Shown: positions 1 through 10,330 of the stretch, in pieces
Numbering within the stretch: position 1 is the stretch's first letter
How the letters are laid out: each line of letters starts with the position of its first letter
Origin: Tillus elongatus
Lineage: Eukaryota; Arthropoda; Insecta; Coleoptera; Cleridae
Length of the DNA: 64,000 nt
NCBI GenBank assembly: GCA_964006375.1
Contig: OZ023269.1
Location: 57,761,279-57,825,278, forward strand
Direction of reading: 5' to 3'
Made by a program: the position numbers and the translations under genes
The notes under the pieces: generated by a model
Seen by the model: the letters and a program-made list of their open reading frames with translations, nothing else
Told to the model about the DNA's origin: nothing
Database searches by the model: none

Positions 1-205
1 TTGGTTTCTTTCGAAAATAACAAAGCTGTGGTAACAAAATTTGGTGCATTGGTTTACGTTATAAAAAGTAAAGTATATACCAAAATTTAAATCCCTATGT
101 TACAAAACAAAAAGTTATAAGCAGTTAATAAAAAAATGTTTGGTGACATCATTTCTGTGAAAATTAACTACCATAACGCAGCTGCTGCGTCCAGACTTTT
201 ATTAT
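1..205 (-). repeat. Dispersed non-coding repeat, family A, partial copy
   Basis: The sequence reads as the reverse complement of parts of 17051-18070 and 47220-47425 and matches 39940-40130 in the same orientation. Shared landmarks are the stretch around 'aacaaagctgtggtaacaa', 'ccaaaatttaaat' and the later 'gctgctgcgtccag' motif. No reading frame is kept between copies. It is cut by the window edge. The family is not one I can name; similarity was judged by eye. Confidence 0.55.
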
Positions 206-239
206 GTTTATTAAAGTCTTTAGCCAGGCGGTTTTATCC

Positions 240-2100
240 TTGAATTGAAAAAAGCAAGTTCTTTATCTGGCATTATTTTATATTGAGTTTTAAAGTATAT
301 CCAATGTCACTATGTGAAGGTACAGTTGTGATGATCATTCTGCATTGCTGAATTTACGAAAAATACGCGTGATATTGAAGTTTAGGTCATTAGTTGTTTT
401 TTTTTAGTGATTAGCGCTATCAGTCAAATATTAACATAACCTTTAAAAAAAATTTATAATAAGTCACATGATCTTGGAAACTAGTTCAAGTTTCCAACTC
501 GTGGCGAGACGAAGTCTTTAAACTTTTACAAATAAGCTATTTAATTGTTTTGCATAAAATTAATTAGAATACACAACCCCTTCTTAAATATGGATTGTTA
601 CAGTTACTTTTAAATTACTTGTGGAAAAAATTTGTGCAGTTGATTTCACTTATTAATAAAACCCATCCCCCATTGATTTTTTTAAACTTAAATTGAGCAT
701 TCTTGAATGCCTATTGGGTTTCCTGTGATTATCTGAATGCTACAGTTTTGCTTGTTAGTAAAAGTGAAATTTATAAGCCGTTAAAAATTGCTTGTTTAAA
801 TAAGCTAGATGCGAAATATGCAGGTTGTCGACAAAAGGTCTAGTTTGTTAGCATAAGACCTTCCTTGGCAGAGGACCCGGATGCCTCAAAGTGTTTTATC
901 AAACATTCCAATGTTCTCTGGTGGGGAGGACTACATGCACCGTAATTTTAATGAATCGCATTGGACACTTGGCAAACGGAAACATCTATTTTGATGATAA
1001 ATAATTTCTACGCATTGTGATATCCTGTAATTTGATGACTACTAAAGGCTAAATGTGACACCTAACATATAGCGTTTCATATACAACGCCATAAGTTGTC
1101 AAAAATATGATGTCCCTATTTCTTGTTCTGTTTTCTCGACATGTATCTTGGAGGTTACCATTACTGGTGTGGTTACACAAGAAATTTATGAAAATATAAG
1201 GACATGATGTTACACAACTTTTAGTGTCAAATAAATACCTGATTGCTTTAGCGAGTTAATGGTTTTTGTAGTATTAATTTGGTTTTAAATTTAAAATAAA
1301 CTTGTTTCGTATTTTTTTTTTTCATTTGCCCTATCTATAAATCAACCTTACTAAATAGTTATTATTATATTAACTGTATTTATCTCTTTTTGCATTTACA
1401 AAATAAAATTGCCAAACAAATGATACAAGCTGCCATTTTTCACATGTTTTAGATAATGATAATTTTCAAACAAGCGGCTCTTTTAAAATTTTATGACTAC
1501 TAATAAATATAAGATAATGAAAATTACACAGAGTAAAGTAATATTTAAACGCTGGGTAATCAGTGAGGTGTGCATTAAAATAGGTACCCAGAAATATTTT
1601 AATATTATATAATTATCCCATGGTTGTGGCAAACCCCATCGCATTCCAAAACATACATGTGCTTATTATTATTGCATATTTATTTATGAGGTGTCCTAAA
1701 GTATTTAAAATTTGTAAATGAATTTTATTACAGATAAGGTACCCCGAATTGATCAGTAAACCTCTTGCACCTGAATTTTAGTTAATGCTTTAAGACTGAA
1801 GACATAATAATAAAACAACCAGGCTCCGAAATATCTAAATTATTTATATCAAACATCTTCACTGTTTTCACTTATTCATTAACACGAAGATACACACTAG
1901 CTCAGTCCAACTTGGTGACAAATAAAATAAAATTGTTAAGTAAAAATATTTTATTTTCATGGATGTTTGCACCAGACCGTATAAAATAAGTTCCGAACGA
2001 TTTCATACTATGCATTAGCTGTAAGATCATAAGCGTATATTACTCGTATGTCAACCTACCAAAAATATGGAAACAAAAACAAAATAAAAGCGGCATAATA
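240..2100. other. AT-rich stretch without recognisable features
   Basis: No reading frame of useful length, RNA gene, terminal repeat or known element could be recognised on either strand. It contains only short homopolymer and AT-rich runs. Confidence 0.5.
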
Positions 2101-2109
2101 TGGATTTTT

Positions 2110-3170
2110 TACAAGACCTTTTTCGACGTCGGTTTTGGATCTCACCATTACCTTAGCTGCGAAAAATATTTCCAGCTCCTTTACACAATTGATTTAACTG
2201 TGGCTCAGAAACTCTTCTTATATGTTCCTGATTAATTTGTCGTTTATCTTGATACAAGGGATGATGTGCGACAATCACAATAAAGCACGATAGACTCTGT
2301 CGCGTGAACTTAAAAATTCACGGGTCGGTCAGATTGTCAGGTGCTCAGTGATAACAATGATCCCGGCTTCATCGACCGATCTCGGCGACATGTTTGAAAG
2401 TCTTTCACTTACTTTAAAGATGCCTTGAGCTAATAGTACCGCTTGACCGCGAAAACCATATTGTCCAAATAACCCGTTGGATTTAACGACTTTGACAAAT
2501 GGTGTTATCAGTAACAATAAACGCTGCTCTGGTTTTGTCAATTTCTTCAAAGCTTCAGGTATATGACCTGGATCCAAGTTGTTCCAATAAGCTGACGGTG
2601 AGCTGCTTTGTTACTAAGAACATTCGGTAACGTGTGCACAATATTAACGAGCTTTTATTTGCCAACTTCGTTGTAAGATAAGATTAAGCTGATGCATTAT
2701 ATGTTACATTGTGAAATTAGCAGAATTTTGTGCAAATTTTACAAATTCCAATAAATGTTCCTCTCAGAAGTGTTCGCATTAGTATTAGGTATCTAAATCC
2801 TCCAGGAGAGGTGGTGGCGAGTCTATGCCAAATGAGCTTCTCTTTTCTTGAGCGTGCTGTGGGATCTTAAATCTGCTACACGCTCTTGCTTGTAAGCTAA
2901 TCGAACTTTGCTTTGTTGATGTGTCATTTGAGATCTCAAATCTGCATAATACTTACGCATGTACATTAATCGAGCTTTGCGTTACTCAAGGGTTCTTTAC
3001 GATTGCCGTTGAGTTGATTTTTATTGACTGTGTTCAAGCCAAATGCATTTTGCTTGTTCATTTTTAGTAGCGCGTTTTTACCAGATTTTTGTGTCTTGCT
3101 TTTTCAAGTCTTCTTTTTGTCGTGTTGCAGTTTTTTTTTAAATTATTACTGCTGATTTTTTGCCCCACAA
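2110..3170 (-). pseudogene. Helitron relic, DUF6570-like region
   Basis: On the minus strand an 82-residue frame (2577-2329) reads like the DUF6570 region found in Helitron Rep/helicase proteins and their PIF1-associated relatives of arthropods. It starts with a DPGxIPEAL motif directly preceded in frame by AYWNNL, then LTKPEQRLL, GQYGFRGQAV and a closing AGIIVITEHL. Upstream on the same strand (3060-2780) are several R/K-rich repeats resembling the repeated basic segments that precede this domain in Helitron proteins. Downstream (2330-2110) there are broken traces of the continuing domain in shifted frames. No Rep HUH motif or helicase walker motif survives. The frame is interrupted on both sides, so this is a decayed fragment. 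The family assignment rests on motif recognition and is fairly good; the limits are approximate. Confidence 0.6.
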
Positions 3171-3431
3171 CATTGGACATATAAATGGTCATCCTTCCTC
3201 GAGGTGCATGTAGTAACGAAATATTCTTATACATAAGGGTGAACCTGCATTTAAAGCGTGTAGCGCTCGGGACACTTTAGGTTTAACCACCCTATACCAT
3301 ACAGCCATACAGTCCTCAGCGCTCTTCATATCTTGACGTGGGAGTGGGAGAGTGCACATCATGTTAAACAACCCCAGTGTCATACAGTCCTTGACTCGCT
3401 ACAAACTTTGACTGGCGGGAGGGTGTAGCAC

Positions 3432-3436
3432 TCGCG
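3432..3436. repeat. Target-site duplication, left copy (tcgcg)
   Basis: The five bases before the 5' LTR are repeated at 9941-9945 directly after the 3' LTR. Because the LTR begins with 'a' and an 'a' also follows the right copy, a shift of one base is possible. Errantivirus-type elements usually duplicate 4 bases, so the real duplication may be cgcg. Confidence 0.8.
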
Positions 3437-3637
3437 AGATAAATGGAGCCCAAACAATGGCCCATTATAATACAATGTCGCCTTCCCACGGTAAGAACCG
3501 CTGAGTCAGCCGCCGTCTGAACGGAGCCAAGAACTTGCAAGTCCAAAGTGCAAGTAGAACGGAATATCACTGTGAGAATCAACATCAGCAGATTCCTTGT
3601 GATCCAGAGACAATAGTGCCACGCCTGGAGGAAAGAC

Positions 3638-3644
3638 TATAAAG
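3638..3644 (+). promoter_or_regulatory. TATA-like box in 5' LTR (tataaag)
   Basis: TATA-type element about 200 bases into the LTR, with matching copy at 9723-9729 in the 3' LTR. Position upstream of the poly(A) signal fits the LTR promoter. Transcription start is not determined. Confidence 0.5.
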
Positions 3645-3810
3645 AGGCTAATCACAGTGGGAGAACCGTTCATTCTTGTTCCGAGTTAGTCCTTCGCACA
3701 CCGAGTGCTGAGACTATAGATCACATGTAGGTTGATCGTATTATTTTTAGTATTATATATTATTCATTTTTGTAACTAAGTAATTAAGTTTTAATTGTTC
3801 AAAGGTATTA

Positions 3811-3816
3811 AATAAA
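3811..3816 (+). promoter_or_regulatory. Polyadenylation signal aataaa in LTR
   Basis: Lies 40 bases before the LTR end; the 3' LTR copy at 9896-9901 would be the one used for the element's transcript. Confidence 0.5.
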
Positions 3817-3855
3817 TTGTTTTAAAAAGTCAAACGTCTTAACCGTGAAGTTAAG

Positions 3856-3866
3856 TGGCGCAGTCG
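3856..3866 (+). promoter_or_regulatory. Primer binding site, tRNA-Ser type
   Basis: tggcgcagtcg directly abuts the 5' LTR. It is complementary to the 3' end of insect tRNA-Ser (...CGACTGCGCCA), the primer known for 17.6/297-type errantiviruses. Agreement covers 11 bases before it fades. Confidence 0.8.
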
Positions 3867-4073
3867 TTAGTATTGGTTAGAAAACCGAAAGCATATCGAT
3901 TTTTAAGCGTATCGACGCCTAATAACCAATTCGAGCCAAGCAGAGCCAAGTTAAAGCAGAAGTAGTGGCCAAGCAGAGTCAAATGGAAGCAGCAACCATC
4001 GTATTATGGTAAGTTTACTGCTATCCCATTTTACACTTCCAATTTTTTTATATGTGTTGTATTGTAACGTTAT

Positions 4074-5288
4074 ATGTCTGATTCAGAGGAAGAATCACAA
4101 AGTTTATGTAACATAGAATATAGATTTAGATCAATCAGCATTAGCGACAATAACATAACAGTAAATCATTCTAATATTAATAAGAGTAGTAACAGTAGCA
4201 ATATGACAGACCAATTCAAAGAATTTTTCTTAAAAGCTATTCCCGAGTTCGACGGGCAACCAGCCAACGTAGGCAACTTTTTAAAAGCATGTGACTTGGT
4301 CATGAACCAGTTCTACGTGCCAAATGAGAATCTGTATATGAATCACTTCTTGCTAAATTATGTTCAAACTAAACTAACGGGAATAGCCCGGCTTATAGTA
4401 AATACAAAGATAATTAATACGTGGGCAGACCTGAGAGAGGCCATTGTTCAGAATTTCAGTGACCAAAGAGATAGTCATAGTTTATTAGCGGAGATGTTAA
4501 CCTTGAAACAGCGTAATGCTGAAGACGCACTGTCGTTCGCGAACAGATGCCGTCATATAGAGCAATTGCTCATCTCGAGTTTAATAGCCAACGAGCCAAA
4601 TGAAGGCGTGCGCTTAATTAAGAAAGATATATACCAGAATCAAACATTAAAAGCGTTCTTAGGAGGAATACGCAATCCGTTGGGTCTCGTCTTGCGCAGT
4701 CAAGGACCCACGAGCATAGAACAAGCTTTGAAATTCGTATTCGCAGAGGAAAATTTCGATTATAGAGATAAAACAATAAATAAGAATTTCAGTAATAGTA
4801 ATAAATTAGAAGGACAAAACCGTACGTTCGTTCAGAGACAAAATAACCCACCTTTTCAGAATGTACAATTTCAGAGACCTTTCCAAAATAACTTTAGACC
4901 ATTTCAACAACATAATAATCAAAACAATCACACAAATTCCCAGCCTAGACAAAATCAACACTTTGTACCAAGGCAAAATTTTTCGAGTCAATTTAGGAGA
5001 CCTAACTTCAATAATCAACCGGGTCGACCCAATGTAAATCATAATGCTAACAGAAATTATCACGAACCAATGGAAGTAGATAGTTCTAACACTAGACTGT
5101 CACGAACGCAGCCAAGTAGAGCAGCTCAATTAAATAACATAGAATTTAATGATAATCACATAAATGAAACAAATTACGATTTGAATTACGTCAACGAAGA
5201 ATTAAATTACGAAAATTCGCCAGCAGACGAATACGATAGTCAACAACAAAATTTTCAGATAGCAGACACGTATACGGACAACCGGTAG
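4074..5288 (+). CDS. gag: Gag polyprotein, errantivirus type (404 aa)
   Basis: An intact 404-residue frame in the normal gag position after the primer site. It would form the capsid and nucleocapsid of an intracellular particle. Residues about 43-190 resemble the gypsy-family capsid core: a start around MTDQFKEFFL, then a segment with IPEFDG, a TWADL motif and LKQRNAEDALSFANRC. From about 240 to 340 the protein becomes rich in Q, N, F, P and R (repeated FQ, NFRPF, RRPNFNNQ). This basic, disordered segment probably replaces the CCHC zinc knuckle, as in other errantiviruses; no CCHC motif is seen. The tail is acidic. The start at 4074 gives an acidic leader of about 42 residues; a second ATG at 4203 would start exactly at MTDQF and may be the true start. 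The following pol-like frame overlaps in the -1 frame, as usual for gag-pol. Confidence 0.85.
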   Translation: MSDSEEESQSLCNIEYRFRSISISDNNITVNHSNINKSSNSSNMTDQFKEFFLKAIPEFDGQPANVGNFLKACDLVMNQFYVPNENLYMNHFLLNYVQTKLTGIARLIVNTKIINTWADLREAIVQNFSDQRDSHSLLAEMLTLKQRNAEDALSFANRCRHIEQLLISSLIANEPNEGVRLIKKDIYQNQTLKAFLGGIRNPLGLVLRSQGPTSIEQALKFVFAEENFDYRDKTINKNFSNSNKLEGQNRTFVQRQNNPPFQNVQFQRPFQNNFRPFQQHNNQNNHTNSQPRQNQHFVPRQNFSSQFRRPNFNNQPGRPNVNHNANRNYHEPMEVDSSNTRLSRTQPSRAAQLNNIEFNDNHINETNYDLNYVNEELNYENSPADEYDSQQQNFQIADTYTDNR

Positions 5289-5308
5289 TACATATTAACC
5301 ATATAGAT

Positions 5309-6196
5309 ATGCCAACAAAGAATTTAATTAACGAGGGCAGTGATAGTAGTTATAATTGTAAGGAAGGAATGAATGACCATAGAATTAAATTAAACTTGAA
5401 CTTGAATAAAGACGCAAGCGACATGAAGCATAGGCAGTCGATGGATTTCGCTGATGAGTCAAAATCCAAGCCGAACGTGCAACAGAACAATGACAGTATT
5501 ATGAATTATGTGAATTCCTGGCTCACTAGTGGTAATATAATAAGGAGATCAAACAAAAGTCCACAGAGCAGTTTAAATGAAGTTCCCATTACAAACGAAC
5601 ATTGTAACGAGGAAACTGATCTTAATAGGTTATATAATATATACGACGTCCAAACACAAAGTAAAAATGAATTAAAATCTAGTACTAAATTAATTAAGCA
5701 GCCGGATAGAGCACTAGGTAGAAATGAATTAGTAGTAAGTAAACCAGATAAAGATGAACCTTTAGGCGGACATGATAACACGGGGAATACTGGGCTAAAA
5801 ACGGAAAGACAGGTAATAAGCGAAACAAAACCTAAAGCAGAAAACTCTAATATTAATAATAAACAAATTTTTACCATAAATAAAAATAGCACTGAAACAA
5901 ACCCCATAAAAATCCAAAAGTCCAATATGACTAATAATTCTAAAAAAAAACTACCCATATTGGAAAAATTACAATCGGCATCAGATATTAGGCTACAAAT
6001 TATGCTTGCTCATGAAACTAAACGCCGACATCGCTCATTTAAGGAAACTTGTGAACAGATGCAAAACAAATTCGCTTTTCCCCAGATGAGACAGAAAATT
6101 GAAAATTATATTAAAACCTGTGAATATTGTAACAAAAAAGATTACAATGTATTTAAATTAAATAAACTAAATAATCAATCAACTTATATTACCTAA
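5309..6196 (+). CDS. Pol remnant with integrase H2C2 zinc finger (295 aa)
   Basis: This frame is -1 relative to gag and stays open back into the gag end, which fits a -1 frameshift gag-pol arrangement. The first 220 residues are hydrophilic, lysine- and asparagine-rich and match nothing I recognise. I see no protease DTG/DSG triad and no reverse transcriptase motif. The last 70 residues carry an integrase N-terminal zinc-binding domain: a His-x-His pair (AHETKRRH) followed by FPQMRQKIENYI and the pair CEYC. The integrase catalytic core that should follow is absent, because the frame ends within 25 residues. Normal order in Ty3/gypsy is protease, RT, RNase H, integrase, so an internal deletion appears to have fused the gag-proximal region to the integrase start. 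The product is probably not an active enzyme. Confidence 0.6.
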   Translation: MPTKNLINEGSDSSYNCKEGMNDHRIKLNLNLNKDASDMKHRQSMDFADESKSKPNVQQNNDSIMNYVNSWLTSGNIIRRSNKSPQSSLNEVPITNEHCNEETDLNRLYNIYDVQTQSKNELKSSTKLIKQPDRALGRNELVVSKPDKDEPLGGHDNTGNTGLKTERQVISETKPKAENSNINNKQIFTINKNSTETNPIKIQKSNMTNNSKKKLPILEKLQSASDIRLQIMLAHETKRRHRSFKETCEQMQNKFAFPQMRQKIENYIKTCEYCNKKDYNVFKLNKLNNQSTYIT

Positions 6197-6199
6197 GTG

Positions 6200-7559
6200 A
6201 GGTAAAACGGGAAAATCGGATAAATGACATACATGACTTGACACAATTACCTAAAGACTACAAACAAATAAAACGACACTAAGCAGACACCGTTACATTC
6301 ATGACAAATATATACAGGCGACTAAGATGACAAAAAAAACACACTTACTGTAACAAATACATAAAATATAGTAGTAGATAAACATTAAATAAAAATTATA
6401 TTCAGGACAGCACTCAACAAATTTTAAATTGAATAACTAAGCTGATGATTAATATTGTCGTAAAGAAAAAGGACATATAGGCGTATGTAATAAATCTTAT
6501 CGTTATCACCTTGTCAAAAGTAGAATCAATAATGAAACCATTCATTACGTAATTAGAAAACATTTTAGAAAGATAATTCACCGATACACCACTGGGTATG
6601 GCACACAGATTTAAAATCAGATAGTTTAAAAAATACTGACAAACCAATCAGTCAGACGGGACAAAAGGAATTATATATGTGCAAATTTTAATTTAAATAA
6701 ACCAGATCAAATAGAGACTTTTAGAAAAGAATATTGGTTACCACAAAGGAAATATTATTGCATTTTTTTTTGTAAATGGACAAGATTACGAACTGGTAAG
6801 TTCGGCTGTCAACAAAAACTTTAATAACGTAGAATCACCCAAATTTTATAGATGTATGAAATATACGTAATAGATTAACCATCTAAAAATATAATAACAT
6901 TAATAACAATGGAAAAAAAAATATTATAAATATTCATATCAAAATGTTAGACAAAGTCATGTCTAAGCTTCTTCGCAGCTCTATTAAGAAAAGACTAGTA
7001 ACAAAACGACCGTAAGACACTTTAAAGGATTTTCACAGCACAATTATCGACCATTCAAGACAAAAATAAAAAAATAAGAAATCCATATAATTAAGACCAT
7101 ACTATATATCTGATCATAAACAGACGATGCAGTCGTAAAGCCACTAACAAAAGGCTTAAAGTAAACTTATGAATAAACGTTAACGACAGGAACTACATTG
7201 GTGCCTTTAATTCATGTAAAGACATTATAATGCATTCACCTGTGTTATAACACCAGACTTTCCAAATAAACATTATATTAACAACAAAATCGAGTTACAA
7301 CAAAGATAAGAAAGAATTACCAGGCAGCGTAAGGGCTACCCGAGACTCATTTAAATTTAAGCAATATAATAACTCAGCAGTATTTCATACGTCATGAAGA
7401 ACTTGAGACAATTAATCACGTACTAAATAATAACCAAGCTTATAATGTAAGAGATAGGCCATTCAGCAGATTAAATAAACAATATGCATCGGAAACCAGA
7501 TACAGCCACAGGAGAAGCCGTTTGCACCAGTAGTTATACAAAATAATAATTCGAGTACA
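6200..7559 (+). pseudogene. Decayed internal region of the provirus
   Basis: AT-rich sequence between the two pol fragments with many stops in all frames. Short protein-like stretches appear but none carries a diagnostic RT, RNase H or integrase motif. It may be heavily mutated pol or filler captured by the non-autonomous family. Confidence 0.45.
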
Positions 7560-7859
7560 ACTCATATTAATAATTTAAACACTTACGATACGGGGCGTAA
7601 TCAAAAACGGATTAATAATGGGAATGTCTTAATTGAACAAATAGATACAGGAGAATTAAATGACGAGGAAAAACAATTGTTATTTAGTTTATTATCAGAA
7701 TATCAGGACATATTTTTAAATAAAAACGAACCATTGACGCACACAAATGCGATAAAACATAAAATAAGGACAACAGACGACATACCTGTCCCTTCTAAAT
7801 TATATAGATACCCGTACGTACATAAACCGGAAGTAGACAGACTGACACAGACAATTTAA
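7560..7859 (+). pseudogene. Reverse transcriptase N-terminal fragment (Ty3/gypsy type)
   Basis: An open stretch of about 100 codons without an ATG start. It shows the conserved lead-in to gypsy-family RT: LLSEYQDIF, PLTHT, KHKIRTTDDIPVP and YRYPYVHKPEVDR. It stops before the first catalytic RT blocks; no YVDD or similar motif follows. It lies downstream of the integrase zinc finger, the reverse of the normal order, which shows that pol is rearranged rather than simply truncated. Confidence 0.7.
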
Positions 7860-8179
7860 ATAGCAAGCTTAATTCTTAAATGAATTAACGCACGTAACGA
7901 TTAACGTAATTATAAGACCGTTTCAAGTAATCCTAGTATTAATAAATTATATAATCAGCTAGAAATAAGTTAAGGTAACGAATCAATCAATTAGGAATAA
8001 ACTGCCAATCAATTAAATAAGAGCTAATAAATATCCACCAGTAATTAACAATAACAGATTATAATTCTGCATAGCAAAATTTCATCATAAGTGAATTTTA
8101 CTACAGAAAACAGGGATAATACATTTTATGGGATTTTTTCCAAACAGGGCACACTTTTAAATAAACAACAAAAACATAA

Positions 8180-8399
8180 CATAATAAACCGACTAGGTTC
8201 TATGTTTAAGTCAATACAGGGAATCTCGATTTACAGAATGAGGAACGCATTCAGCAAGCATTAGAAGTCTTAACGACAGACCAAAATAAAATTCATGAAC
8301 TTTTAGGTCCAAAAATTCGATCAGACTCGAGGCAATCTCGACTTTAATAGAAAGATAGTAGGATTGAGTCATAACCAAGGCACGATAGTAAATAGGATA

Positions 8400-8434
<35 letters not shown>

Positions 8435-8870
8435 TTATTACACAATATTCAAGAAATAGCATTAACAACAGAAAATGCCATAACTTTTGCAAAATTAGGA
8501 ATCTTTCACACATCAATATTAAAACCAAAATTTATAGTAAAAGAAATCAATAAGATACAAAACTATGCAAATAATGCTAAAGTAATAACAACCACTGATC
8601 TAACTCTATACGAAAAAGTCTTTAAAATAAAAGCAGTCCAAAACAATTTCAAAATTATATTTCAGATAGAAATACCTCTGGTAGATGAATCAGAATATGA
8701 TTATTATCAATTATATACATTACCTGTCCCTAGAAAGACACACCTTTTTACCATGATAATTCCTAGAACCAAATACCTTATCCTAAGCAGTAAACAATAT
8801 GCCTATCGTAAGGAAGAATGTTAAAATTTAAAGAACCAAATATATTTTTGCAAAGACGATAATCCAACAA
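8180..8870 (+). pseudogene. Env-like N-terminal/middle part, broken
   Basis: On the plus strand, short frames in this region resemble the middle of errantivirus Env (related to baculovirus F protein), including a segment near 8180-8310 like the part following the fusion-peptide region. A frameshift is seen near 8215-8230, and an (ata)n trinucleotide run at 8401-8432 falls inside the region. From about 8470 a longer open stretch continues to a stop at 8821. No complete env frame exists. Confidence 0.55.
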
Positions 8871-8872
8871 CC

Positions 8873-9499
8873 ATGAATGATCAAAACCCATGTGAAATAA
8901 AGCTAATAAAATTTCAAAAACCGATTAACAATTGTAATCAAGAAAGAGTCAAAGTTAATAGAACCACAGCTTCGAGATATGGAACCAGTCAGTATATAGT
9001 TATAGCACCCGAAGAAACTAACGCCAGAATAACTTGCAAGGAACAGGAGTGGACCAACATCATCAAGGGTACAAAATTAATCAACCTGCAACCAAATCGC
9101 CAATTGACTATAGGCAACAAAAATTACAAGACCGGCCCAGCAACAGCAGAAACACAACAACTATTCAACCTGCCTACACTAGAAACCCCCATTCAAGAAG
9201 ATCAACCAAATCCAGGACCAGTACCCGAAATATCATTAGAAAACGTACAGCTACACAACATCAATCAAATCCAACACCAACTTCAAAAAATTAAACAAAA
9301 TATACCAGGACCTATAACAATACCAATCCATCACCTGAGTATATGGACAATATTACTGTACATAGCTGTCTTAATAACCATCACAACGATAGCCGTCCGA
9401 ATGGGGTTGCAGAAACGAAGAAACCGCAAGGAAGATAAAGGAACAAAAACAGGAACCACCGAGTCCGGATTTCCGTTGAAAATCCGGAACGAACCATAG
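8873..9499 (+). CDS. env: Env C-terminal part with membrane anchor (208 aa)
   Basis: A 208-residue frame ending 10 bases before the polypurine tract, the normal place for the env end in errantiviruses. The N-terminal 110 residues hold four cysteines and would be ectodomain. At about 152-173 there is a single hydrophobic helix (SIWTILLYIAVLITITTIAV), followed by a basic tail (KRRNRKED) as expected for a cytoplasmic end. The ATG at 8873 lies inside what would be the longer env frame, so this is a 3' part of a broken gene rather than a separate protein. An overlapping 86-residue frame is a shadow. Env in this group can mediate spread between cells, but this copy is interrupted upstream. Confidence 0.6.
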   Translation: MNDQNPCEIKLIKFQKPINNCNQERVKVNRTTASRYGTSQYIVIAPEETNARITCKEQEWTNIIKGTKLINLQPNRQLTIGNKNYKTGPATAETQQLFNLPTLETPIQEDQPNPGPVPEISLENVQLHNINQIQHQLQKIKQNIPGPITIPIHHLSIWTILLYIAVLITITTIAVRMGLQKRRNRKEDKGTKTGTTESGFPLKIRNEP

Positions 9500-9509
9500 C
9501 TTCGTCTTC

Positions 9510-9521
9510 AAAAAGGGGAGG
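9510..9521 (+). promoter_or_regulatory. Polypurine tract
   Basis: aaaaaggggagg directly before the 3' LTR, the standard plus-strand primer site of LTR retroelements. Confidence 0.85.
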
Positions 9522-9940
9522 AGATAAATGGAGCCCAAACAATGGCCCATTATAATACAATGTCGCCTTCCCACGGTAAGAACCGCTGAGTCAGCCGCCG
9601 TCTGAACGGAGCCAAGAACTTGCAAGTCCAAAGTGCAAGTAGAACGGAATATCACTGTGAGAATCAACATCAGCAGATTCCTTGTGATCCAGAGACAATA
9701 GTGCCACGCCTGGAGGAAAGACTATAAAGAGGCTAATCACAGTGGGAGAACCGTTCATTCTTGTTCCGAGTTAGTCCTTCGCACACCGAGTGCTGAGACT
9801 ATAGATCACATGTAGGTTGATCGTATTATTTTTAGTATTATATATTATTCATTTTTGTAACTAAGTAATTAAGTTTTAATTGTTCAAAAGTATTAAATAA
9901 ATTGTTTTAAAAAGTCAAACGTCTTAACCGTGAAGTTAAG
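9522..9940 (+). repeat. 3' LTR (419 bp)
   Basis: Same length and boundaries as 3437-3855; one base difference (aaaag against aaagg near 9891). Contains the poly(A) signal at 9896-9901. Confidence 0.92.
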
Positions 9941-9945
9941 TCGCG
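9941..9945. repeat. Target-site duplication, right copy (tcgcg)
   Basis: Repeats 3432-3436. Confidence 0.8.
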
Positions 9946-10059
9946 ACATGTCATATGAGCGTAAACACTAGGGAGCAACTGTGAACCGCTGAGGTATTCC
10001 TATGACCAGTTTCCGTCTCCATCATCAGATCAGCTCCATATCACCATAATGTTGTATTG

Positions 10060-10330
10060 TGATAGGAACTACACATGTATGCAAAACTTCAACTATCGGT
10101 TAACGGGAGGTGGGTGAAAAATTCGCCTATAATATTAACAGTTCGGTTACATAGCTGTTTAATTAATAACAATTGTTTACAAATTGTAAAAAATGTGTAT
10201 AAGAATTCGCTTTCATAACGCAATTGCTGCGTCCAAACATTTATTATAATATTGTATTATCATCTAAAATGTGTGCACAACGTCGGTTAATCGGTTAACG
10301 GAATGTAGCTAAAAATTCGATGACAAAATT
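10060..10330 (+). repeat. Dispersed non-coding repeat, family A, partial copy
   Basis: Contains the motif 'cataacgcaattgctgcgtcc' region also seen at 175-205, 17280-17310, 40080-40110 (reversed) and 49930-49960. Flanks to 10780 hold nothing I recognise. Confidence 0.4.

Larger units (their letters stand above)
3437..3855 (+). repeat. 5' LTR (419 bp)
   Basis: Starts 'agataaatgg' and ends 'gtgaagttaag'. It matches 9522-9940 over its full length with one visible difference. Contains a TATA-like element and a polyadenylation signal in the order expected for U3-R-U5. Confidence 0.92.
3437..9940 (+). mobile_element. Errantivirus-like (Ty3/gypsy) LTR provirus, non-autonomous
   Basis: A complete-ended LTR element with two 419-bp LTRs, a primer binding site matching tRNA-Ser, an intact gag, pol fragments, an env-like 3' region, a polypurine tract and a short target duplication. 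The env frame and the tRNA-Ser site place it with insect errantiviruses rather than with env-less gypsy elements. The LTRs differ at one position (3805 g against 9891-region a in the run before 'tattaaataa'), so the insertion looks young. Yet protease, most of reverse transcriptase, RNase H and the integrase core are missing, and an integrase zinc-finger segment lies upstream of the reverse transcriptase segment. Movement would need proteins supplied in trans. Its 5' and 3' flanks are unrelated non-coding DNA. Confidence 0.9.

Noticed and set aside
9034..9294. 86-codon frame within the env region
   Set aside because: It overlaps the 208-codon env C-terminal frame in another phase and lacks a membrane segment or motif.
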